Position numbers and translations under genes: made by a program
Assembly: GCF_001942465.1 (NCBI RefSeq)
Contig: NZ_MKJY01000233.1
Coordinates: forward strand, 1-58,582
Origin: Actinomadura sp. CNU-125
GTDB lineage: Bacteria > Actinomycetota > Actinomycetes > Streptosporangiales > Streptosporangiaceae
DNA: 58,582 nucleotides
Direction: 5' to 3'
Notes under the pieces: generated by a model
Databases searched by the model: none
What the model saw: the letters and a program-made list of their open reading frames with translations, nothing else
What the model was told of the DNA's origin: nothing
Shown here: piece by piece, positions 1 through 8,054 of the stretch
Layout of the letters: the number at the start of each line of letters is the position of its first letter
Numbering within the stretch: position 1 is the stretch's first letter

Positions 1-72
1 AAGATCACGCAGATCTACGAGGGGACCAACCAGATCCAGCGGATGGTCATGGCCCGCCAGCTCCTCAAGTAA
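1..72 (+). CDS. acyl-CoA dehydrogenase, C-terminal end (partial)
   Basis: The window opens inside a gene. The 23 visible codons before the TAA read as the classical C-terminal signature of acyl-CoA dehydrogenases (YEGTNQIQRMVMARQLL). In this family the Glu of the YEGT motif is the catalytic base in many members, and the segment packs near the flavin. Its stop overlaps by 8 bases the stop of the convergent sensor kinase gene. Substrate and start cannot be judged from this fragment. Confidence 0.85.
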   Translation, partial: KITQIYEGTNQIQRMVMARQLLK

Positions 73-1506
73 CCGGCAGGCGCACCTCGAAGAGGGCGCC
101 GCCCTCCGGCGCGTCCCGTACCGTCAGCGTGCCGCCGTGCGCCGCCACCAGGTCGCGGGCGATGGCGAGGCCGAGCCCCGCACCGCCCTCGTCCCGGCTG
201 CGCGCGTCGTCCAGCCGGACGAACCGCTCGAAGACGCGTTCCCGGTCGGCGGCCGGGACGCCCGGCCCGTCGTCGGCGACCCGCACCACGGCGTCCCGTC
301 CCTCCCGCCGGGCGGTGACGCGGACGACCCGGTCCGCGTGCCGCTCGGCGTTGTCGAGCAGGTTGCCCAGCACCCGCGACAGCCGTCCCGGCACGCCCGT
401 CACCCGGGGATCGCCCTCGACGGACGCCCGCACCGGGACGCGGTCGCCCGCGGCCCGCCGGTCGAGTTCGTCCCGCACCAGCTCCGCGAGCCGGACGGGA
501 CGCGCCGGCGGGCGCTCGCCCGCGTCGATCCGGGCGAGGAGCAGCAGATCGGCGGCCAGATGCTGCAGCCGGACGACGTCGTCCACGGTGCCCTCGACGT
601 CCAGCAGTTCGGGGTGCGCGACCGCCACCTCCAGTTGGGTGCGCAGCGAAGCGATCGGGCTGCGCAGCTCGTGCGACGCGTCCGCGACGAACGCGCGCTG
701 CTTCGCCACCGAGTCCTCCAGCGCGGCGAGCGTCGCGTTCGTCGTGACGGCGAGCCGGCCCACCTCGTCCCGCGCCTCCGGCACCGGGACCCGGCGCGAC
801 AGGTCGCCCGCCACGGTGATCTCCGCCAGTTCCGCGCGGACCGCCTCCACCGGGAACAGCGCCCGCCGCGTGACCAGCCACGTCACACCCGCCACCACGG
901 CCAGCAGCAGCGGCAGCCCCACGAGCATCGAGCGGATCACCGTCCCGACGGCGCTGCGGGCCGCGTCCAGCTCGGTGCCCGCGTACACCGTGACGGTCTC
1001 GCCCCCGGGCGTCGTCACCTCGACCGCCGCGAACCGGTAGTCGTCCGTCCGGCCGTCGACGGTCGCGGTGCCGGTGCCCAGCGACGGATCGTCGCCGGAC
1101 ACCTGCCCGCGGCCGGGCGCGTCGTCGTCGGATTCGTCGTCCCCGGGGTCGTCGTCCCCGTCGTCGCGTCCCGGCGCCGGGACGGACGCGTCTCCGGCGG
1201 GCGGCGTCCCGGTGACGGCCGTCAGGTCCTCGCTCGCCGCGCGCACCCGGCCCGTCCCGTCCACGACCTGTACCGGATGCTCCTCGTCGTCCGGCAGATC
1301 GAGCTCCCCGAACGCGGTGCCGGTCGCCAGCTGCGACGCCACCTCCCGCGCCGCGACCTCCGACCGCAGATCCGTCTGCCCGCCCAGTTCCGCGCGCAGC
1401 AGCAGCACGACGGCGAGCCCCGCGACGATCAGCGCGGCGGCGACGACGGCCGTCGCGCCCAGCGTCGTCCCCGGCCGACCGAGCCGAACCAGCGCCGCAC
1501 GGACAT
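65..1506 (-). CDS. sensor histidine kinase, OmpR-partner type, with Asp-rich sensor
   Basis: Membrane sensor kinase of a two-component system with the adjacent OmpR-type regulator. An N-terminal membrane helix is followed by an extracytoplasmic sensor of about 120 residues that holds a strongly acidic tract (DDGDDDPGDDESDDDAPG). Then come a second membrane helix, HAMP, HisKA (FVADASHELRSPIASLR, His phosphorylated) and HATPase (N box NLLDNAERHAD, G1 ADDGPGVP, G2 GAGLGLAI). The ATG just after the regulator's stop is one base out of frame with the body of the protein. One missing base near position 1495 would give MSVRAALVRLG, so I read a frameshift there. Without it the first in-frame start is GTG at 1408, inside the first membrane helix. 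Known family; the ligand is unknown. Confidence 0.85.
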
Positions 1507-1507
1507 C

Positions 1508-2188
1508 TCAGGCGCCCCCGTCCCGCGCCAGCCGGTACCCGGCGCCCCGTACCGTCGCGATCGACCTGCGGCCGAACGGCACGTCCACCTTGCGGCGGAG
1601 CGCGCTGATGTACACCTCGACGATGTTGGGGTCGCCGTCGTAGGCGAAGTCCCACACGGCCTCGATGATCTGCGCCTTCGACACGACGCGGCCCGCGTTC
1701 ACCGCCAGATGCTCCAGCACCGCGAACTCCTTGGCCGTCAGCTCGACCTCCTCGCCGGCGCGGAACACCCGCCGGGCGGCCGGGTCCACGGTGAGGTCGC
1801 CCAGGACGATCGACGGGGCCGCCCCGCGCGTGCGGCGCCGCAGCAGCGCGCGGACGCGGGCCACCAGCACCACGTACGAGAACGGTTTCGTCAGGTAGTC
1901 GTCGGCGCCCGTGTCGAGGCCCTCGGCCTCGTCGTACTCGCCGTCCTTCGCGGTCAGCATCAGGATCGGCGTCTCGTCGCCCGCCGCGCGCAGCGCCGCG
2001 CACACCCGGTAGCCGTTCATCCCGGGCAGCATGATGTCGAGGACGATCAGGTCGTAGCCGCCCCCGGACGCCCGTTCGTACCCTTCGGCGCCGTCGTGGA
2101 CGACGTCCACCACGAACCCTTCGGCGGTCAGTCCGCGGGCGAGGGACGTGGCCAGGCGTTTCTCGTCCTCCACGATGAGCAGGCGCAT
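1508..2188 (-). CDS. OmpR/PhoB-family response regulator
   Basis: 226-residue DNA-binding response regulator. The receiver domain (1-120) has the acidic pocket VEDE, phospho-acceptor Asp51 in LIVLDIMLPGMNG, the Thr/Ala switch (LTA) and Lys101 (LTKPF). The C-terminal winged helix (about 130-225) contains the usual ELTAKEFAVLEHL and YISALRRKVD stretches. It is the first gene of an operon with the sensor kinase, separated by one base. The regulator probably acts on the divergent PepSY gene, because the intervening region carries phased CTTCAGG repeats. Confidence 0.93.
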   Translation of the reverse strand: MRLLIVEDEKRLATSLARGLTAEGFVVDVVHDGAEGYERASGGGYDLIVLDIMLPGMNGYRVCAALRAAGDETPILMLTAKDGEYDEAEGLDTGADDYLTKPFSYVVLVARVRALLRRRTRGAAPSIVLGDLTVDPAARRVFRAGEEVELTAKEFAVLEHLAVNAGRVVSKAQIIEAVWDFAYDGDPNIVEVYISALRRKVDVPFGRRSIATVRGAGYRLARDGGA

Positions 2189-2211
2189 GACGCACAGCCT
2201 GCCAAACCCAT

Positions 2212-2250
2212 CCTGAAGAGCGCTTCAGGTTGCTTCAGGCCCGCTACAGG
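2212..2250 (+). promoter_or_regulatory. phased CTTCAGG repeats, probable response-regulator site
   Basis: Between the divergent response-regulator and PepSY genes. An inverted repeat CCTGAAG-AGCG-CTTCAGG (2212-2229) is followed by a second CTTCAGG at 2233 and CTACAGG at 2244, so same-strand copies start 10 and 11 bases apart. Direct half-sites at helical spacing are typical of OmpR/PhoB-family regulators. The role in controlling both genes is inferred from position. Confidence 0.6.
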
Positions 2251-2318
2251 AACGTCCTGCATCGTCGACGACACAAGGGCCGACCGGCCACGACACACCG
2301 ACACGGAGGTGGAACCAC

Positions 2319-2946
2319 ATGAGCATCGACGCGCGCCGCATCCTCAGCGGCCGCAGGCTGCTGGTCACGGCGCTCGCCGCGGCGGCCGTCGCCGGTGGGG
2401 GAGCCGCCACGGCGGCCGCGGCCGCGGGCCCGGACGGCGGGGACGAGAACGTCCCGGCGGGCACCCGGGTCACGGCGGTGAAGGCGGCGCAGGCCGCGCT
2501 GAAGGCGGCCCCCGGGGCGTCGAGGACATCGACCTCGACGACGGCGGCTGGGAGATCGACGTCGTCACGTCCGGCGGCGTCCGCACCGTGATCGTCGACA
2601 CCGGTTCGGGCGAGGTCGTCCAGAATCGGGCCGACCGGGACGACGATGACGACGCCGACGACCGCCGCGAGGCGGCCGCCGAGGCGAAGGCGCTGGGCGG
2701 CGCGAAGACGACCGCGGCCGACGCCGCGACCGCCGCACTGCGGGCGGCGTCCGGTACCGTCACGTCCGTCGACTTCCGGGCCGGGGGGACGCCCGCCTGG
2801 GAGGTCGAGGTCACCGGCGAGACGGCACCGAGCGCGAGGTCACCGTGGACGCCGCCTCCGGGAAGGTCCTGCAGAACCAGGCCGACGACCGGGACGACGA
2901 CGATGACGACGACCGCGGCGACGACGACGGCCCCGACGACGACTGA
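2319..2946 (+). CDS. secreted Asp-rich PepSY-domain protein (two frameshifts)
   Basis: Starts at ATG 2319 behind a strong ribosome site (GGAGGTGG). A signal peptide with a hydrophobic core is followed by two PepSY-like repeats (ALKAAPG...WEIDVV and AALRAASG...AWEVEV). Each repeat ends in a matching tail (GSGEVVQNRADRDDDDD and ASGKVLQNQADDRDDDDD), and the protein terminates in further Asp runs. The reading frame changes near 2515 (C/G run) and near 2821; one added base at each point restores a continuous protein of about 209 residues. PepSY proteins of this type often sit beside two-component systems and may modulate a protease or bind cations. Here it is divergent from the regulator/kinase operon and shares the acidic character of the kinase's sensor. 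Function is inferred. Confidence 0.75.
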
Positions 2947-3037
2947 CGCGCCCTCGCACGGCGTCCCCCGGCCGGAACCGGCATGGGGGGCGCCGCCGCC
3001 GGGAAGACCTCGATCACGGCGGGTCGAGGGGGAGGCT

Positions 3038-3832
3038 ATGAACGGTGACCAGGCACCGGCGCCCGGCGTGGACACGACCGTCCCGCAGGTGGCGCGCATC
3101 TGGAACTACTGGCTCGGCGGCAAGGACAACTTCCCCGTGGACCGGGAGGTCGGCGACCGGATCCTGCGCATCCTCCCGGACGTCGCGCGGCTCGCCCGCG
3201 CGTCCCGGCTGTACCTCAACCGCGTCGTGTGGTTCCTCACCGCCGAGGCCGGCATCCGCCAGTTCATCGACGTCGGCGCCGGCCTGCCCACCGTCGACAA
3301 CACCCACGAGGTGGCGCAGCGCGCCGCGCCCGAGTCGCGCATCGTCTACGTCGACAACGACCCGATGGTGCTCGCCCACGCGAAGGCGCTGCTCACCAGC
3401 GCCCCCGAGGGGCGCACCGCCTACGTCCACGCCGACCTGCGCGACCCCGACCCCATCATCGAGGCCGCCGCCGAGACGCTCGACTTCGGGGAGCCCGTCG
3501 CGCTGACGCTGATGGGCATCCTCGAATTCATCACCGACGACGACGAGGCGTACGCGATCGTCCGGCGGCTCATGGACGCCCTCGCCCCCGGCAGCTACCT
3601 CGCCATGTACGACGGCACGAACGTCGTGCACGGCGCGGCTTCCGACCGGATCGTGGAGGTCTGGAACGAGTCCGGAGACTCCCCGCTCGTCCTGCGCACC
3701 CCCGAGCGCATCGCCCGGTTCTTCGAGGGCCTGGAGATCCTGCGGCCCGGCGTCGTCCCGATCACGCGCTGGCGTCCCGAACACCCCGCCGACGACGTCG
3801 ACGCCTACGGCGGCGTGGGCCGCAAACTCTGA
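3038..3832 (+). CDS. SAM-dependent methyltransferase, SAV2177/DUF574 family
   Basis: 264 residues, about the usual family length, from ATG 3038 behind GGGGGAGG. The family signature begins near residue 20 (RIWNYWLGGKDNFPVDRE). The SAM-binding core is QFIDVGAGLPT followed by the acidic strand IVYVDNDPMVLAHA, and the C-terminus has the typical RWRPEHP motif. DUF574 proteins are abundant in Streptomyces and relatives, and most have no known substrate. A second, diverged copy lies at 6273-7088 on the other strand. The gene stands alone between PepSY and a convergent small gene. Confidence 0.9.
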   Translation: MNGDQAPAPGVDTTVPQVARIWNYWLGGKDNFPVDREVGDRILRILPDVARLARASRLYLNRVVWFLTAEAGIRQFIDVGAGLPTVDNTHEVAQRAAPESRIVYVDNDPMVLAHAKALLTSAPEGRTAYVHADLRDPDPIIEAAAETLDFGEPVALTLMGILEFITDDDEAYAIVRRLMDALAPGSYLAMYDGTNVVHGAASDRIVEVWNESGDSPLVLRTPERIARFFEGLEILRPGVVPITRWRPEHPADDVDAYGGVGRKL

Positions 3833-3836
3833 GCGG

Positions 3837-4094
3837 CTACGTCCCGTCCTTCCGGCCGCTCGCACGGAACTCCAGTGCCTCCGGCGTCTCGGTGTACTCC
3901 ACGAGGTGGCTGCCCGCGACGCGTTCCAAGGCCGTGCGCACCTCGGCGGGCGTGGCGTAGAAGAACTCGCGGCGCTGGTTGACCTGCTCCACGTGCGACC
4001 GTTCCTTGAGCAGGCGCGCCTTCTCCCGTTCGAACTCCTTGCGGGCCTTCTCCTCCTCGCGCTCCCGTTCCCGCTCGGCGCGCACCCGCTCCAT
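3837..4094 (-). CDS. small charged coiled-coil protein, unknown function
   Basis: 85 residues from ATG 4094, with GGAGG four bases upstream. The first 40 residues are almost wholly Glu/Arg/Lys/Ala (EREREREEEKARKEFEREKAR) and predict a long charged helix or coiled coil. The last 45 (FFYATPAEVRTALERV, then LVEYTETPEALEFR) look like a small alpha/beta domain. It lies just downstream of, and is probably co-transcribed with, the small membrane protein at 4175-4481. An upstream in-frame extension would need a one-base indel in the GGAGGGGAG run. I do not recognise the family. Confidence 0.55.
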   Translation of the reverse strand: MERVRAEREREREEEKARKEFEREKARLLKERSHVEQVNQRREFFYATPAEVRTALERVAGSHLVEYTETPEALEFRASGRKDGT

Positions 4095-4174
4095 CTCCCC
4101 TCCACCTTCGCGAGGTGGTCGGGGGTCAGCCGGAGTTCTCTGACCCGGACCGCCTCGGACGTCCGGGCGGTGGA

Positions 4175-4481
4175 TCAGCGGCGCATGCCGCTGCCGCCGG
4201 ATTCCTCTTCGCCGTCGCTGCTGTGCTCGGGTTCGAGGTACTCGTCGTCGGGCCACAGGGTGTCGGCGAGGCAGGCGAGGTACTCCTCGTCCTCGGGGTC
4301 GAGTTCGGCGGTCATCGACTCCGGATGGACGCCGGGCGGCCCGCTCGACGGCTCCGCGGGCGCGCGCGGGGGGAAAGGGGCGGAGCAGGTTGGACACGCA
4401 CAGGCAGAGCACGGCGACCAGCGCGATGAGGACCAGCACTGTGATCACACCACCCCGTCCTTTCGCGGTCGGGTTACACAT
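4175..4481 (-). CDS. small single-helix membrane protein, paralogue of 5571-6083 (frameshifted)
   Basis: Starts at ATG 4481 with a membrane helix (ITVLVLIALVAVLCLCV). Past a run of six C's near 4370 the sensible frame changes by one base. In the new frame it continues HPESMTAELDPEDEEYLACL, then WPDDEYLEPE, and ends at TGA 4175. The same HPES(M/L)TA, EEYLA.LAD and WP.DEYLE.E motifs occur in the protein at 5571-6083, so the two are diverged copies. Removing one C from the run gives a protein of roughly 101 residues. Probably membrane-anchored with an acidic cytoplasmic tail; function unknown. Confidence 0.6.
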
Positions 4482-4546
4482 GATCCTTGCGTAAGTAGCG
4501 AAACATTTGAACGCTACCGGGACGACCGTTCGGATGGGAGTCCGAC

Positions 4547-5224
4547 ATGCTGACCGCCGGGGACAATGGGCGCATGGACTCTCACAGCCCCGTGGACGAG
4601 CGGGCGCGCGAGCTGGCCCGGATCCTCTGGGATCATCTGGTGCTGGCCGACCCTCTCTCCCAGGCTGACGTGATCCTCGCGCTGGGGTGTCACGACACGC
4701 GGGTGGCGGTCCATGCCGCCCGGCTCTGGCATGAGGGACGGGCGCCGCTGCTCGTCGTCTCGGGCGGCCGCGGCAAGATCACGTCGGGCTGGGCGGAGCC
4801 GGAGGCGCGGGTGTTCGCGCGGGTGGCGCGCGAGCACGGCGTCCCGGAGCGGGCGCTGGTGCTGGAGGAGACCGCGGCCAACACGGGCGAGAACATCACG
4901 GCGACGCGCCGCCTGCTGGACGTGCGGGGCATCGCGGTGCGCAGCGGGATCCTGGTCGCCAAGCCCTACATGACGCGGCGGTCGCTCGCGACGGCCCGGC
5001 GCCAGTGGGCGGAGGTGGAGTGGACGGTCGCCGCGCCCGAGGTGGGGTTCGACGCGTACGAAGACGACGAGCGGCGGTTCGTCGAGCTGATGGTGGGCGA
5101 CCTGCAGCGGATGGTCGTCTACGCCGACCGCGGGTTCCAGGTGCCGATGCCCGTCCCCGCGGCGGCGTGGGCGGCGTACGAGGAACTGGTCCGGCTCGGT
5201 TACGACCGTCACGTGATCAGGTGA
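4547..5224 (+). CDS. YdcF/SanA-like DUF218 protein
   Basis: 225 residues of the DUF218 (YdcF/ElyC/SanA) fold: ADVILALGCHD at residues about 39-49, then VVSGGRGK, the acidic EPEARVFA helix and EETAANTGENI, the family's conserved TxENA-like motif. Members are implicated in envelope polysaccharide or vancomycin-tolerance functions, but this soluble subtype has no membrane helix and no established role. I chose ATG 4547 because GGGAG lies seven bases upstream; ATG 4574 is an alternative. Convergent with the DUF5999 gene. Confidence 0.82.
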   Translation: MLTAGDNGRMDSHSPVDERARELARILWDHLVLADPLSQADVILALGCHDTRVAVHAARLWHEGRAPLLVVSGGRGKITSGWAEPEARVFARVAREHGVPERALVLEETAANTGENITATRRLLDVRGIAVRSGILVAKPYMTRRSLATARRQWAEVEWTVAAPEVGFDAYEDDERRFVELMVGDLQRMVVYADRGFQVPMPVPAAAWAAYEELVRLGYDRHVIR

Positions 5225-5236
5225 CGGTCGCGGCCG

Positions 5237-5458
5237 TCACGCGAGGGTGACCGGACGGTGCGGGGCGACGACGCGGCCGTCGGGCAGCAGCTCTCCGGTG
5301 TCGTCGAAGACGACGGTGCCGTTGCACAGCAGGCTCCAGCCCTGCTCGGGGTGGTGCGCGACGGTGCGCGCGGCCTCCCGGTCGTGGGCGTCCGACGCCG
5401 GGCAGGACGGGTCGTGCGGGCAGGTCGGGATCGGTTCGGCGGTCACGGGTTCCTCCAT
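5237..5458 (-). CDS. DUF5999 family small protein
   Basis: 73 residues from ATG 5458 (AGGGA upstream); a GTG at 5488 would add ten residues but has no ribosome site. The sequence carries the actinobacterial DUF5999 pattern: CPHDPSCPASDAHDREAA, then HPEQGWSLLCNGTVVFDDTG and ELLPDG. The three cysteines near the N-terminus could bind a metal. Function is unknown. It is convergent with the DUF218 gene. Confidence 0.8.
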   Translation of the reverse strand: MEEPVTAEPIPTCPHDPSCPASDAHDREAARTVAHHPEQGWSLLCNGTVVFDDTGELLPDGRVVAPHRPVTLA

Positions 5459-5570
5459 GGCGTCCCTGTGATTAAGGACATACTTCACCCTGCCGCCGGA
5501 CGACCGAAATATGCAAGTAGATGGGGAAGTCTTTACGTTACGGGCGTGTAAAGGTTCGGTGGTCCGGGCA

Positions 5571-6083
5571 TCAGCGGCGATCGGGCTCGTCGCCGTGATC
5601 GACGTCCAATCCGACGACCGAGGTGCAGCCCGTGCAGATCCATTCCGCGATCACCGACTCGAAACCGCCGCCGCGCGTGCGGTAGGGGTGGGCGACGCGC
5701 CTGCGCCGCATGCCGTGACCGCAGGACGAGTGCAGCAGCCGTCCGCACGCCGGGCACGGCCACACGTCCTCGCGGCGGAGCGCGCAGCGGGGGCACAGTG
5801 GCGACTCGTGCGCCTCGGGCGGTCCGTCCGGACGGACGTCGCCGGGGCCGTCGAGGCCCAGTTCGGCACGCCAGTCGCGTTCGAGTTCCAGGTACTCGTC
5901 GCCCGGCCAGTGGTGGTCGGCGAGCCAGGCGAGGTACTCCTCCTCGCCCGCTTCGAGCACGGCCGTCAGCGACTCGGGGTGCCCGGGCGCCGGGGCGGGC
6001 GGACGCCGGAAGCGGCGCCGTCTCACGGCCAGCAGAATGAGCAGGCCGGTGAGCACGGCGGCCAGACCTGTCGCCAGGGGCAT
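5571..6083 (-). CDS. membrane-anchored zinc-finger-like protein, paralogue of 4175-4481
   Basis: 170 residues. An N-terminal membrane helix (LATGLAAVLTGLLILLAV) is followed by a basic RRRRFRRP stop-transfer stretch and the shared module HPESLTAVLEAGEEEYLAWL ... WPGDEYLELERDW. The C-terminal third has paired cysteines (CPRCALRREDVWPCPACGRL, a later C-x-H pair, then CTGC) in a RING- or zinc-ribbon-like arrangement. The shorter relative at 4175-4481 lacks this zinc part. The topology suggests a cytoplasmic zinc domain tethered to the membrane. I do not know the family; function is open. Confidence 0.72.
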   Translation of the reverse strand: MPLATGLAAVLTGLLILLAVRRRRFRRPPAPAPGHPESLTAVLEAGEEEYLAWLADHHWPGDEYLELERDWRAELGLDGPGDVRPDGPPEAHESPLCPRCALRREDVWPCPACGRLLHSSCGHGMRRRRVAHPYRTRGGGFESVIAEWICTGCTSVVGLDVDHGDEPDRR

Positions 6084-6230
6084 CGCGGGGGTTCCTTTGG
6101 ATCATGAATTCGCTTCACAAAACCCTGCGAACGGTACAAGAAGGCTTCCTGACCGAAAAGTCGATCAGAAAGATCCTTTGTCCGGATCTCTGACAAGGCG
6201 GGTCCGAAAATTAGAGATCCCGTGACCGAA

Positions 6231-6253
6231 ACCCCGGCCGGGCGGGCCGGGGT
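6231..6253 (-). terminator. hairpin downstream of the second DUF574 gene
   Basis: A perfect 9-bp stem (ACCCCGGCC / GGCCGGGGT) with a 5-base loop lies 20 bases past the stop of the methyltransferase gene at 6273. There is no clear U-tract, as is usual in high-GC actinomycetes. Confidence 0.55.
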
Positions 6254-6272
6254 CCGGGGTGCCGGGCGTTCC

Positions 6273-7088
6273 TCAGTCCTTGCGGCCGAGCACCGCGACC
6301 ATCTGCCTGTGCAGCGGATGCTCCAGCGGCCCCGCCGGCCCGTTCGGACGCCACGCCGACACCGGTTCGACGCCCGGCTCCAGGATCGTCAGCCCCTCCA
6401 TCATCCGCTCGACCTCGGAGGAATGACGGAAATAGGAACCGCCGAGCCCCGACTGCAGGATCTTCTTCGCCTCCTCGACGCGCGGGTCGTCGCCCGAGTC
6501 GTGCAGGTGCGTCAGGACGATGTGGCTGCCCGCCGGAAGGCGCCGGTGCAGCGCGCGGACGACGCCGGCCGGGTCCCGCTCGTCGGGCACGTGGTGGAGG
6601 ATCGCGGCGAGGATGACGCCGACCGGACGGTCGAGATCGATCAGCGCGGTCAGCGCCGGATCCGCGAAGATCTTCTCTGGCTCGTACAGGTCGCCCTGGA
6701 TGAACGTGGCGACGCCGGTCTCGGTGAGCAGCGCGCGGCCGTGGGCGAGCACGATCGGGTCGTTGTCGACGTACACGACACGGGCGCCGGGGACGGCCTT
6801 CTTGGCGAACTGGTGCACGTTGGACGACGTGGGCAGCCCCGACCCGATGTCGACGAACTGGTCGATGCCGAGTTCGCCGGCGAGGTAGGCCACCGCCCGC
6901 TCGATCGCGACCCGGTTGCCCCGCGCGACGACGGGCGCCTCCGGGACGAGCCGCATCACCATGTCCGCGACCTCCCGGTCGGCGGCGAAGTTGTCCTTGC
7001 CGCCGAGGAAGTAGTCGTACACCCGGGCGAACGTCGGGGTGGCGGGGTCGATGCCGGGGGGCGCGTTCTCCGGGAGGTCGTCGGCCAC
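6273..7088 (-). CDS. SAM-dependent methyltransferase, SAV2177/DUF574 family
   Basis: 271 residues from GTG 7088, with GAGGAG upstream. The family hallmarks are present: RVYDYFLGGKDNFAADRE near residue 22, QFVDIGSGLPTSSNVHQ (SAM motif I), VVYVDNDPIVLAHGRALL, and ILAAILHHVPDE in the region expected to face the substrate. It differs from the copy at 3038-3832 mainly after the core (HLHDSGDDPR, YFRHSSEVERMMEGL). No substrate is known for the family. Confidence 0.9.
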   Translation of the reverse strand: MADDLPENAPPGIDPATPTFARVYDYFLGGKDNFAADREVADMVMRLVPEAPVVARGNRVAIERAVAYLAGELGIDQFVDIGSGLPTSSNVHQFAKKAVPGARVVYVDNDPIVLAHGRALLTETGVATFIQGDLYEPEKIFADPALTALIDLDRPVGVILAAILHHVPDERDPAGVVRALHRRLPAGSHIVLTHLHDSGDDPRVEEAKKILQSGLGGSYFRHSSEVERMMEGLTILEPGVEPVSAWRPNGPAGPLEHPLHRQMVAVLGRKD

Positions 7089-7337
7089 GCGTGCGGCTCC
7101 TCGCTGATCGGTGCGACGGGGTGAAAAGCCCGTGCGGCGGGGAAATCCACATTAGGCTGAAGTGCCCGGCCGTGCGGGCCTTTCACCGATCATCGCCGTT
7201 CCCGTCACCGTCCGGCCGGTGCGCGGCGGGCGGCGACGGTGCGGTTTTCCGCAGGGCCGGGGTTGTGGCGCGCGGCCGGTAAGGTCGGCGGTGCGCTCCA
7301 TGGTGGCGGTACCGGCGGATCTCTAGTGTGGCGAGGC

Positions 7338-8054
7338 ATGATCACAATGACGTTTTTGGCGGCGACCGAGGGCGAGCCGGTGGGCGGCATCGCGGGCTGG
7401 GCCACCGACCTGATGGAGCAGCTGGGCGCGCCGGGCGCGGGGCTCGCGATCGCCCTGGAGAACCTGTTCCCGCCGCTGCCGAGCGAGATCATCCTCCCGC
7501 TCGCGGGGTTCACCGCCTCGCAGGGCAAGATGAACCTCATCGCCGCCCTGATCTGGACGACCGTCGGTTCCGTCGTCGGCGCGCTCGCCCTCTACGGCAT
7601 CGGCGCGATCATCGGACGCGACCGCATCCGCAGGCTCGTCGCCCGGCTCCCGCTCGTCAAGATCGAGGACCTCGACCGCACCGAGGCGTGGTTCGCCAAG
7701 CACGGCGCCAAGGCGGTCTTCTTCGGCCGGATGATCCCGATCTTCCGCAGCCTGATCTCCATCCCGGCCGGGGTGGAGCGGATGCCGCTTAGCAAGTTCA
7801 TGCTCTACACCACCCTCGGCAGCGCCCTCTGGAACACGATCTTCGTCATGGCCGGTTACGGGCTCGGCGACCAGTGGCACAAGGTCGAGGAGTACGTCGG
7901 CGTCTACTCCAAGGGCGTCCTCGCGGTGGTGGGCGTGGCGGTCCTGGTGTTCATCGCCTTCCGCATCGTCAAGTCGCGCAAGGACGGCAACGGGAACGGT
8001 GGGGCGCACCGCGCCGGCGTGGGAGACCCCGAGCGTGATCGCAGCGCCTTCTGA
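7338..8054 (+). CDS. DedA-family membrane protein
   Basis: About 238 residues with the DedA/SNARE-associated PF09335 pattern: ENLFPPLPSEIILPLAGF near the N-terminus, the glycine-rich GSVVGALALYGIGAIIGR, the conserved FFGRMIPIFRSLISIPAGV segment and several membrane helices. Members are linked to undecaprenyl-phosphate or lipid flipping and envelope integrity. The acidic and arginine residues typical of the family (ENLFPPLPSE and FFGRMIP) are present. ATG 7338 is preferred; 7347 is possible. Overlaps the following kinase gene by 20 bases. Confidence 0.9.
   Translation: MITMTFLAATEGEPVGGIAGWATDLMEQLGAPGAGLAIALENLFPPLPSEIILPLAGFTASQGKMNLIAALIWTTVGSVVGALALYGIGAIIGRDRIRRLVARLPLVKIEDLDRTEAWFAKHGAKAVFFGRMIPIFRSLISIPAGVERMPLSKFMLYTTLGSALWNTIFVMAGYGLGDQWHKVEEYVGVYSKGVLAVVGVAVLVFIAFRIVKSRKDGNGNGGAHRAGVGDPERDRSAF

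Noticed and set aside
137..3832. A 1231-codon open frame on the plus strand
   Set aside because: Its first 2.2 kb is antisense to the kinase and regulator genes with Arg/Pro/His-rich product. Only the part from 3038 (methyltransferase) and part of the PepSY gene are real.
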